Below are positions 1 to 5,170 of a stretch of DNA of 5,388 nucleotides, piece by piece (within the stretch, counting starts at the first letter, position 1; each line of letters begins with the position of its first letter). Where the stretch lies: assembly GCA_946545505.1 (NCBI GenBank), contig CAMNNN010000109.1:1-5388 (forward strand). The letters run 5' to 3'. Position numbers and translations under genes: made by a program. The notes below the pieces were generated by a model that saw only the letters and a list, made by a program, of their open reading frames with translations, did no database searches and was not told the DNA's origin. Source of the stretch: an uncultured Clostridia bacterium. GTDB taxonomy: Bacteria > Bacillota > Clostridia > Saccharofermentanales > Saccharofermentanaceae.

Positions 1-551
1 TGACTGACATATCAGATCTTCCCGTGGAGAATGAGCCTGAAGAAGAGGTTCCTGTGGAAGTTCCCGTGCAGGAGGAGTCAGTTGAGGAACCAGCCGGGGA
101 GCCTGCGGCACTGCCCGGAGTTCCCGTACAGCCCGCTTTGCCTGAAGTAAAGGAAGAGATTCCCGAACCCGCCGAAGAGAATAAAGAAGAAGTTTCTGAG
201 GAACCTGCAGCTGAGCAGCAGGCCGTTGACGAGTCTGCCGAAGAGTTCGTAAAGCAGCTTTTCGGAGGGGCTGAGGCTGTTAATGAGGCTTCCGTGGCGG
301 AAGAGGAAGAAGAGATCATCGAAGAAGTTCCGGTGTCGGAGTTCTATTTCGGTGAGGGCCCGGCTGAGATATCCTTCGAGCATGGTGCGGTTACAGTGGA
401 ACCCGCGAATGAAGAAAAAACAGAACAGGCTCCCGTGGAACCCGCGAAGGAAGAGAAAGCAGAACAGGCTCCCGTGGAGGATGACAGCTGGCTTAAGGAA
501 GTCCGCATGGATGATATAGATCTTGATATCCAGGAGGACGATGACGAGTGA
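1..551 (+). CDS. ftsE: Acidic Glu/Pro-rich C-terminal tail, probably of the FtsE division ATPase (5' end outside window)
   Basis: The frame is already open at the left edge (first full codon at 3), so the true start lies upstream; the GTG at 24 has no convincing ribosome binding site. The visible 182 residues contain no Walker, signature or H-loop motif. They are low complexity: about a third Glu/Asp, many Pro, Val and Ala, very few Lys or Arg, so strongly negative and probably disordered and cytoplasmic. Two islands are less repetitive: one around EEFVKQLFGG and one around SEFYFGEG. The last residues (DDSWLKEVRMDDIDLDI) could form a short amphipathic helix. The gene ends in a 4-base overlap with ftsX, the normal place of ftsE, the ATPase that pairs with FtsX. 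Assignment to FtsE is therefore inference from context; usual FtsE is near 230 residues and lacks such a tail. It could instead be a separate acidic protein gene between ftsE and ftsX. Confidence 0.55.
   Translation, partial: TDISDLPVENEPEEEVPVEVPVQEESVEEPAGEPAALPGVPVQPALPEVKEEIPEPAEENKEEVSEEPAAEQQAVDESAEEFVKQLFGGAEAVNEASVAEEEEEIIEEVPVSEFYFGEGPAEISFEHGAVTVEPANEEKTEQAPVEPAKEEKAEQAPVEDDSWLKEVRMDDIDLDIQEDDDE
396..473 (+). repeat. Two tandem 39-bp in-frame units
   Basis: Two adjacent 39-bp units (396-434 and 435-473) encode VEPANEEKTEQAP and VEPAKEEKAEQAP. They differ at only a few bases and a third partial copy starts at 474 (GTGGAG). The length is a multiple of three, so copy number can change without a frameshift. 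It lies in the acidic tail of the first gene. Confidence 0.85.
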
Positions 552-1444
552 GCGTTAAGATATTTTTCAATTCGATAAGAGAGGGTCTGTCGGGAATCAA
601 GCGCCACCCGTTCGTTACGATCGCTTCGATCACGACTATCCTTCTCATGCTTGTAGTATTGAGTGTTTTCTTTATCTTCTCTGCCAATGCCAGAGCCATC
701 ATGAGGAAGCTCGGACAGCAGCCTCCGATCGAAGTTTATATGAAGCTTCAGGTATCGGATGAGGATCTTGCTCAGACGGAGCAGCTCATTCACGAGGACA
801 CACGTATCATCGAGGTCGTAAGAAGAAGCCCTGAAGAGAATTACTACAACTTCAAGAGCAATCTGGGCGACAGCCAGTCTATCCTTGACGAGTTCGACTA
901 CAACATGTATCTGCCTTATACATTCAGCGTAAGGATCTCGGATCCTGCACTGGGTGACGAGGTCGTATCAAGGCTTGAGACGCTTCCGGGTGTATCCAAG
1001 GTATCACGTGAGAGCCGCGTTATGGACGTGCTTGAGCGTGCAGGCAGATACGTTAATATCGGCACGGCGGCAGCTTCGGTATTGCTGTTCGTAATAGCCT
1101 TGTTCATTATTTCCACCATGGTAAGAATCTCCGTTTACTCCAGAGCAAACGAGATCGAGATCATGAAGTTCGTCGGCGCCACCAATGCATATATAAGAAT
1201 GCCATATATAGTAGAGGGCGCGATCATAGGACTGTTCAGTGCGGTGTGCGCCTGGGCGGTCACGATACTGCTGTATAACATTCTTTATACGAATATAATG
1301 GCCAACGTGGATGTCACAAGCTTCTACGCGATACTGCCGGTTAAGTCCGTTATCTGGTGGGTATTGGGACTCACTCTCATCACGGGTATCCTCATCGGAG
1401 GTATCGGCAGCGGCATCTCAGTAAGGAAGTATATTAAGGTATGA
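548..1444 (+). CDS. ftsX: Cell division protein FtsX (permease-like subunit of FtsEX)
   Basis: FtsX is the membrane partner of FtsE; together they use ATP hydrolysis in the cytoplasm to switch on a peptidoglycan hydrolase outside. The 298 residues show the family layout: a short cytoplasmic N-terminus, TM1 near 22-45, an extracellular domain near 50-168, then TM2 (about 172-193), TM3 (about 221-247) and TM4 (about 268-288). The FtsX/MacB-type signature follows TM2: NEIEIMKFVGATNAYIR at 201-217, then an EG pair at 223-224. The protein ends in the typical SVRKYIKV. The start is GTG at 548, with AGGAGG at 532-537 ten bases upstream, and it overlaps the previous stop as GTGA. This, plus the ATGA overlap with the next gene, points to translational coupling and fixed stoichiometry. 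Length is normal and no key part is missing. Confidence 0.95.
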   Translation: MSVKIFFNSIREGLSGIKRHPFVTIASITTILLMLVVLSVFFIFSANARAIMRKLGQQPPIEVYMKLQVSDEDLAQTEQLIHEDTRIIEVVRRSPEENYYNFKSNLGDSQSILDEFDYNMYLPYTFSVRISDPALGDEVVSRLETLPGVSKVSRESRVMDVLERAGRYVNIGTAAASVLLFVIALFIISTMVRISVYSRANEIEIMKFVGATNAYIRMPYIVEGAIIGLFSAVCAWAVTILLYNILYTNIMANVDVTSFYAILPVKSVIWWVLGLTLITGILIGGIGSGISVRKYIKV

Positions 1445-2784
1445 TGAGTTTTATCGACAGACACTTAAAGAAAATAACGGCAATGCTTCTCATGCTCGCC
1501 GTAATCGGTGCGGGAAGCTTCACGGCTCTGATGCTGAGCAGACCGGTGTGCGCGTCTAATGACGTGTTCATGCGTGCAGCCATGTTCCGCTACGACACTG
1601 CAGAGGAACTCGAGGCCAGAAGAGCCGAGAGAGAACAGGCTGCCGCCAATGCACAGGCAGCTGCCGACATGGTGGCTTCGCTTGCGAGCGAGCGAAATGC
1701 TTTAAGCGGTGAACTCGCAGAACTCAACGAACTGTCTGAGGAACAGATGGCTCAGTATGAGGTCATCGCATCCCAGCTCGCGGCTGCACTCGTAGCTAAG
1801 GCCGAAGCTCTCGACGCTTACATTCAGGCACAGGAGAATCTTGAGTCTACGGAGCTTATGTTCCAGGAGAGACTCTCCGTAATGTTCGAGTATCAGAATA
1901 AGTCCACACTCGAGGTTCTGCTCGAGTCTGACAGCCTCGCCGGATTCTTCACCAACATGGAGATTATCACTCTCATATCAGATGCTGATGCCCAGGCTGT
2001 GGACCAGATGGAAATCGCACTTGAGAATGCGGAGATGCAAAGGCAGCTCGCACTGGAGCAGGCAGACGAGATGCAGGCAATAGCCGATGAGAAGCAGGCG
2101 CAGCTCGATGAGCTCGAGGCCAGGATCGGTGAGACGACTGCAGCTCTCGAGGATATCTCATGCGAGCTCGACTCTTGGACGGCTCAGGAGAATTCACTCG
2201 AAGCTTTGGCAGCTTCGCTTGATGCACAGATCGCGAGCCTTCAGGCTCAGTATGATGCTGAACAGGCGGCTCCTACCACTGTTGCTACGACGGAGACTTC
2301 GGAAACTTCAATTGCAAATGCAACCGAATTGACCGGAACTCCCACTCCTGCTCCGACATCAAATGCCAGCGGCGTGTCTTTACAGTGGCCTACATGGTGC
2401 CATACTATAACCTCTTACTTCGGTTACAGAGTGCACCCCATCTATGGCAATACCAGATTCCACTCCGGTATCGATATCGGTGCGGGGTTTGGTGATACGA
2501 TAATGGCTGCGGCTTCCGGTACTGTAATTTATGTCGAGACACCTGTTCCCGGCCAGAGCTGGGGCGGATCCGGATACGGAAACTACTTCATCATCGACCA
2601 TGGCAACGGTGTATCGACTCTGTATGCTCACTGCACGAGCGTTTATGTAAGCAACGGTCAGACCGTATCCCAGGGCGAAGCTGTCGGAACAGTAGGATCG
2701 ACAGGCGGCTCCACGGGATCGCACCTGCATTTCGAGGTGAGGATCAACGGTAGCCGTGTGGATCCGTTAAGCTACCTGCCTTAA
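1441..2784 (+). CDS. Secreted coiled-coil M23 (LytM) peptidoglycan endopeptidase, likely the hydrolase controlled by FtsEX
   Basis: The 447-residue protein has four parts: a signal peptide (basic HLKK, hydrophobic 12-32, likely cleavage after VCA at 36-38); a long Ala/Glu/Gln-rich coiled coil at about 53-276; a Thr/Pro/Ser linker at about 278-312; and an M23 domain at about 313-447. The coiled coil contains the segment RLSVMFEYQNKSTLEVLLES, typical of PcsB/CwlO-type N-terminal domains. In the peptidase domain the metal ligands are present (H341 and D345 in HSGID, H430 in HLH), as are the catalytic histidines H397 (YAH) and H428. It should thus cut peptide cross-links itself, unlike the degenerate LytM domain of E. 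coli EnvC. The start overlaps the ftsX stop as ATGA; a second ATG at 1444 is an equally possible start. Its position directly after ftsX supports FtsX docking through the coiled coil, which is inference from EnvC and PcsB. The exact cleaved bond is unknown. Confidence 0.9.
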   Translation: MMSFIDRHLKKITAMLLMLAVIGAGSFTALMLSRPVCASNDVFMRAAMFRYDTAEELEARRAEREQAAANAQAAADMVASLASERNALSGELAELNELSEEQMAQYEVIASQLAAALVAKAEALDAYIQAQENLESTELMFQERLSVMFEYQNKSTLEVLLESDSLAGFFTNMEIITLISDADAQAVDQMEIALENAEMQRQLALEQADEMQAIADEKQAQLDELEARIGETTAALEDISCELDSWTAQENSLEALAASLDAQIASLQAQYDAEQAAPTTVATTETSETSIANATELTGTPTPAPTSNASGVSLQWPTWCHTITSYFGYRVHPIYGNTRFHSGIDIGAGFGDTIMAAASGTVIYVETPVPGQSWGGSGYGNYFIIDHGNGVSTLYAHCTSVYVSNGQTVSQGEAVGTVGSTGGSTGSHLHFEVRINGSRVDPLSYLP

Positions 2785-2812
2785 TAGTAATAAGGAATAA
2801 TCTGTAGTAGAT

Positions 2813-3745
2813 ATGGAAGATAAGTATTATGCTTCCGGCATGCCGCTTGATGAGCGTGAAGATCACCTGGTGAGGGCAGTAGCTCTTAATGGTAATGTTA
2901 AGGCGGTTGCCATAAGGACAACAGCCGCTGTCGAGAAAGCCCGCGAACTTCACAACACCACAAGTGCGGCTACTGTGGCACTCGGCAGATTCCTGACGGG
3001 CTCGCTTCTCATAGCCGAGAGCATGAAGAATGAGACTGATACCCAGACGACCATCATCAGAGCCGACGGGCCGATGAAGGGGATGACATGCGTATGCGAC
3101 AGCAAAGGCCATGCCAGAGCTTATCCTTATGAAAGCAATGTCGAGACGACTTATATAAGACCCGGAAAGATCAATGTAGGGGAGGCCGTCGGTAAGAACG
3201 GATCCCTGACTGTCATACGCGATGTCGGTCTGAAGGAACCCTATTCGGGATCTGTAGAGCTGGTGTCGGGAGAAATCGCCGAGGACTTTACTTATTATCT
3301 TGCTTCATCTGAGCAGACGCCGTCCATCGTGGCTTTGGGTGTCCAGATCAAGGACGGTCATGTGGTAAATGCCGGAGGCATGATGATCCAGATGATGCCG
3401 GGATACACCGAAGAGGATCTCGATTATGTCGAGAAGAGGGCGAACGGAGGGTTCCCCGAGATCACATTCCTGATGGAGGAAGGATTCTCGCCCGCGAAGA
3501 TCCTCGATCTGTTCATGGGCGATCCCGATATCACATATCTTAACGGCTACCCCGTAGGATTCGCGTGCCCCTGCTCCAAGGAGAGAATGGCAGACGGTCT
3601 TGCCGCGGTCGGACGTTCAGAGCTGTATAAGATGATAGAAGATAATAAAGATATAGAGACTGTATGTCACTTCTGCGGAACAAAGTACACTTTTACCCCC
3701 TCAGAATTGCAAAAAATCTTTGCGGATATCATGGAGAAGGGCTGA
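2813..3745 (+). CDS. hslO: Hsp33 redox-regulated holdase chaperone HslO
   Basis: Hsp33 is a cytoplasmic chaperone. It is inactive when four cysteines bind zinc and becomes a holdase when oxidative stress with unfolding makes them form disulfides. The 310 residues align by eye with Bacillus Hsp33: DHLVRAVALNGNVKAVAIRTT near 17-37, GEIAEDFTYYLASSEQTPS in the middle of the N-terminal domain, GGMMIQMMPG near 185, and the C-terminal zinc module CPC (C252, C254) with CHFC (C285, C288). All four switch cysteines are intact. Two features are unusual: an extra CVC pair at 93-95 in the substrate-binding domain, and about 16 residues before the usual N-terminus. ATG 2813 is the first in-frame start after a stop at 2798. 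The only purine-rich site, AAGGA at 2792-2796, is 16 bases away, so initiation may be weak. The 28-base gap from the peptidase gene shows no terminator, suggesting co-transcription. Confidence 0.96.
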   Translation: MEDKYYASGMPLDEREDHLVRAVALNGNVKAVAIRTTAAVEKARELHNTTSAATVALGRFLTGSLLIAESMKNETDTQTTIIRADGPMKGMTCVCDSKGHARAYPYESNVETTYIRPGKINVGEAVGKNGSLTVIRDVGLKEPYSGSVELVSGEIAEDFTYYLASSEQTPSIVALGVQIKDGHVVNAGGMMIQMMPGYTEEDLDYVEKRANGGFPEITFLMEEGFSPAKILDLFMGDPDITYLNGYPVGFACPCSKERMADGLAAVGRSELYKMIEDNKDIETVCHFCGTKYTFTPSELQKIFADIMEKG

Positions 3746-3749
3746 TTTT

Positions 3750-3770
3750 ACTGTATTTCGCAGTTTTTTT
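3750..3770 (+). terminator. Weak intrinsic terminator candidate after hslO
   Basis: ACTG (3750-3753) can pair with CAGT (3761-3764) around a 7-base loop, followed by a run of T residues to 3770. The stem is only 4 bp, so termination is probably partial. The T run also belongs to the A/T-rich region upstream of the next promoter. Its position five bases after the hslO stop fits a terminator. Confidence 0.35.
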
Positions 3771-3789
3771 GAGTTTTTTGCAAAAAACT
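3767..3789 (+). promoter_or_regulatory. UP-element-like A/T tracts with an 18-bp perfect palindrome
   Basis: AGTTTTTTGCAAAAAACT at 3772-3789 is a perfect 9+9 palindrome that ends one base before the -35 hexamer. The order T-tract, two bases, A-tract, three bases, -35 matches the known UP element layout (consensus core TTTTnnAAAAnnn at about -48 to -38), the docking site of the RNA polymerase alpha C-terminal domains. Another T7 run lies at 3764-3770, so tracts recur roughly once per helical turn. The palindrome could alternatively be a protein operator. Confidence 0.6.
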
Positions 3790-3790
3790 A

Positions 3791-3819
3791 TTGCCAATAT
3801 CCCAAACGCGTAGTAAAAT
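3791..3819 (+). promoter_or_regulatory. SigA-type promoter of the S10 operon
   Basis: The -35 is TTGCCA (3791-3796) and the -10 is TAAAAT (3814-3819), each one mismatch from consensus, with an ideal 17-bp spacer. Transcription should start near 3826-3827; G3827 is the likely first purine. The stretch between -10 and start (TGCACCC) is GC-rich, as in stringently controlled ribosomal promoters. This is the only strong promoter I can see in the window. Confidence 0.85.
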
Positions 3820-3826
3820 TGCACCC

Positions 3827-4096
3827 GTGCGACTTTAGAAGGCGCATGAAGCTTTGAAACCGGAGATTGCCGTTAAAGCTGTGAGCTGCACGGCCTGGCG
3901 GGTAACTTCGGCGGAGCAGTCGGGACCAGGATCCCGGCGATTCGGCTTAAAGCCGGCAGCGATTAACAGGTAACCGTTGCCCGGGAGCCAAAGTGCCGTA
4001 TAGATATGCGGTAACTGGAGATCCGGGTTTTTGAATGGAAGCTAAGGAAACGCCCGGCAAGGTTGAAGAAAATACAGCATATTTGGAGGAAAAGAA
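3827..4096 (+). ncRNA. Structured 5' leader RNA of the S10 operon (candidate autoregulatory leader/attenuator)
   Basis: About 270 nt lie between the predicted transcription start and rpsJ, far more than a ribosome binding site needs. Pairings found by eye are: hairpin 3850-3880 (AGCTTT with AAAGCT, inner AAC/GTT and GG/CC); hairpin 3921-3936 (CGGGA/TCCCG); hairpin 3943-3955 (CGGCT/AGCCG); an 8-bp helix 3899-3906 with 3976-3983 (CGGGTAAC/GTTGCCCG) enclosing the previous two; and hairpin 3994-4013 (TGCCGTAT, loop AGAT, ATGCGGTA). The 3980-3984 strand can alternatively close a terminator-like hairpin. The rpsJ ribosome binding site GGAGG is at 4085-4089, 7 bases before ATG. Ribosomal protein leaders of S10 operons are known, classically L4-controlled in E. 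coli. I do not recognise this one as a named family, and no T-box or familiar riboswitch core was found. Confidence 0.7.
3980..4032 (+). terminator. Candidate intrinsic attenuator terminator inside the S10 leader
   Basis: CCCGG (3980-3984) pairs with CCGGG (4023-4027). CCA (3988-3990) then pairs with TGG (4016-4018) across a purine-rich internal loop, and an 8-bp top stem (3994-4001 with 4006-4013) carries the loop AGAT. TTTTT (4028-4032) follows directly. It sits about 200 nt after the predicted start and 64 bases before rpsJ, the usual place for a leader attenuator. The U run is short and the internal loop lowers stability, so efficiency is uncertain. Its 5' strand overlaps the 3976-3983 strand of the upstream helix, which would act as antiterminator. 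Confidence 0.5.
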
Positions 4097-4405
4097 ATGG
4101 CTAACCAGAAGTTGAGAATCAAGATCAAGGCTTATGATCACAAGCTCCTTGACGAGAGTGCAGAGTCCATCATCGATGCAGTTCAGAGAACAGGTGCATC
4201 TTATTCGGGCCCTATCCCGCTTCCTACAGAGAAGGAGATCGTTACTATCTTAAGATCACCTCACAAGTACAAGGACTCTCGTGAGCAGTTCGAGCAGAGA
4301 ACTCATAAGAGACTGATCGATGTATATACGTCCAACAACAAGACAGTTGAGGCGCTTCAGAAGCTTGACTTACCTGCAGGCGTTTCCATTGAGCTCAAGG
4401 CTTAA
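4097..4405 (+). CDS. rpsJ: 30S ribosomal protein S10 (NusE)
   Basis: S10 is part of the head of the 30S ribosomal subunit and, as NusE, also joins NusB in transcription antitermination. The 102 residues match the family's usual length over their whole span: [15 protein letters not shown] near the N-terminus, [16 protein letters not shown] near 32-47, the loop [13 protein letters not shown] at 54-66, THKRLIDVY after it, and [12 protein letters not shown] at the end. The loop has the Gram-positive-type residues H56, K57, Y58 and K59. The start ATG at 4097 follows GGAGG (4085-4089) at 7 bases. It is the first gene of the S10 operon, as in most bacteria, with its own promoter at 3791-3819. The stop TAA is followed at once by TAG. 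Confidence 0.98.
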   Translation: MANQKLRIKIKAYDHKLLDESAESIIDAVQRTGASYSGPIPLPTEKEIVTILRSPHKYKDSREQFEQRTHKRLIDVYTSNNKTVEALQKLDLPAGVSIELKA

Positions 4406-4516
4406 TAGAAACTAATACAGGTATTTAATCGGTTCATGGAACTGCCAAGTCTGTGGGCCGAGGTCATGTTCGCACAATGCGAGCGAACCAATAACCTAAA
4501 CAGGAGGAAAAAAAGA
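4406..4516 (+). promoter_or_regulatory. Structured rpsJ-rplC spacer with competing GTTC/GAAC pairings
   Basis: This 111-base spacer is longer than the short gaps typical between these genes. GTTCGC (4468-4473) pairs with GCGAAC (4483-4488). GTTC (4432-4435) pairs with GAAC (4439-4442) around ATG, but GGTTC (4431-4435) can instead pair with GAACC (4485-4489). No T run follows, so it is not an intrinsic terminator. It may be a processing site or a second translational control element. No convincing promoter is present. Confidence 0.45.
4502..4507 (+). promoter_or_regulatory. Ribosome binding site fixing the rplC start
   Basis: AGGAGG lies 9 bases before ATG 4517. It decides the start: the same frame is open back to an ATG at 4436, but that ATG lacks a ribosome binding site, and the extra 27 residues do not look like L3. 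Confidence 0.92.
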
Positions 4517-5149
4517 ATGGCAAAATTTGTTATCGGCAGAAAGTCCGGAATGACACAGCTCTTCGATGAGAACGGCAATGTCATACCTGCAACAGTCATC
4601 GAAGTAGAGCCTATGTATGTTCTCCAGAACAAGACTGTTGAGACAGACGGCTACAAGGCTGTTAAGGTCGGATCCGGCGCAATACGCGAGAAGCTCGTGA
4701 ACAAGCCTGATAAGGGACAGTTCACAAAGGCCGGCGTAGAGGTAAAGAGAGTTATCCGTGAGTTCAAGACAGAGGATGACTTCGAGCTTGGTCAGGAGAT
4801 CAAGGTTTCTGACATGTTCGCTGTAGGCGATCAGGTAGACGTAAGCGGTGTTTCCAAGGGTAAGGGTTTCCAGGGTAACATCAAGCGTCACGGTCAGAAG
4901 GGTGGTCCTTCCGGTCACGGTTCCATGTACCACAGAAGAGTCGGTTCCATGGGCGCTACATCCACACCCGGACGTGTTATGCCCGGCAAGAAGATGCCTG
5001 GACATATGGGCGCAGTTAATTGCACAGTACAGAACCTGAGCGTCGTTATGGTTGACGGCGACAGAGGAATCCTCGTCTTGAAGGGCGCGATTCCCGGACC
5101 TAAGGGTGGTCTCGTAACAGTTGAGACTTCCGTTAAGGCAGCAAAGTAA
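4517..5149 (+). CDS. rplC: 50S ribosomal protein L3
   Basis: L3 binds 23S rRNA early in 50S assembly and sends a loop towards the peptidyl transferase centre. From ATG 4517 the protein is 210 residues, the normal length. It begins [20 protein letters not shown], the L3 N-terminal signature. The central loop reads [14 protein letters not shown], followed by [17 protein letters not shown] and [16 protein letters not shown], the extended loop that reaches the catalytic centre. The end has [11 protein letters not shown], also conserved. The protein is basic in the loop, as expected for rRNA contact. It follows rpsJ in standard S10 operon order and is followed by rplD after 21 bases, so it should share one transcript. 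No truncation or frameshift is seen. Confidence 0.98.
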   Translation: MAKFVIGRKSGMTQLFDENGNVIPATVIEVEPMYVLQNKTVETDGYKAVKVGSGAIREKLVNKPDKGQFTKAGVEVKRVIREFKTEDDFELGQEIKVSDMFAVGDQVDVSGVSKGKGFQGNIKRHGQKGGPSGHGSMYHRRVGSMGATSTPGRVMPGKKMPGHMGAVNCTVQNLSVVMVDGDRGILVLKGAIPGPKGGLVTVETSVKAAK

Positions 5150-5170
5150 TAGGCGGGAGGAGAGATAAAA

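Noticed and set aside
24..551. GTG at 24 as the true start of the first gene
   Set aside because: The frame is open to the window edge, no good ribosome binding site precedes it, and the low-complexity content suggests the tail of a longer protein.
344..793. Minus-strand frame opposite the first gene and ftsX
   Set aside because: It is a shadow of two real genes, spans their junction, has serine-rich antisense composition and resembles no known protein.
1540..1554. Lipoprotein attachment cysteine (C37) in the M23 protein
   Set aside because: The preceding residues (SRPVC) do not fit a lipobox; a normal signal peptidase I site after VCA fits better.
3906..3911. UUCG tetraloop hairpin in the S10 leader
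   Set aside because: Only one closing C-G pair is available (A3905 and C3912 do not pair), and this region pairs better with 3976-3983.
3827..4096. T-box or known metabolite riboswitch in the leader
   Set aside because: No T-box consensus (TGGNACCGCG) and no recognisable SAM, cobalamin, TPP or glycine riboswitch core was found by eye.
4388..4417. Internal promoter before rplC (TTGAGC, 18 bp, TAATAC)
   Set aside because: The -10 matches only three of six consensus bases and the -35 lies in the rpsJ coding end.
4436..4516. Upstream start giving L3 an extra 27 residues
   Set aside because: There is no ribosome binding site before 4436, the extra residues do not resemble L3, and a strong AGGAGG at 4502-4507 sets the start at 4517.
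4496..5005. Minus-strand frame opposite rplC
   Set aside because: It is a shadow of a highly conserved ribosomal gene, with no ribosome binding site or recognisable domain.
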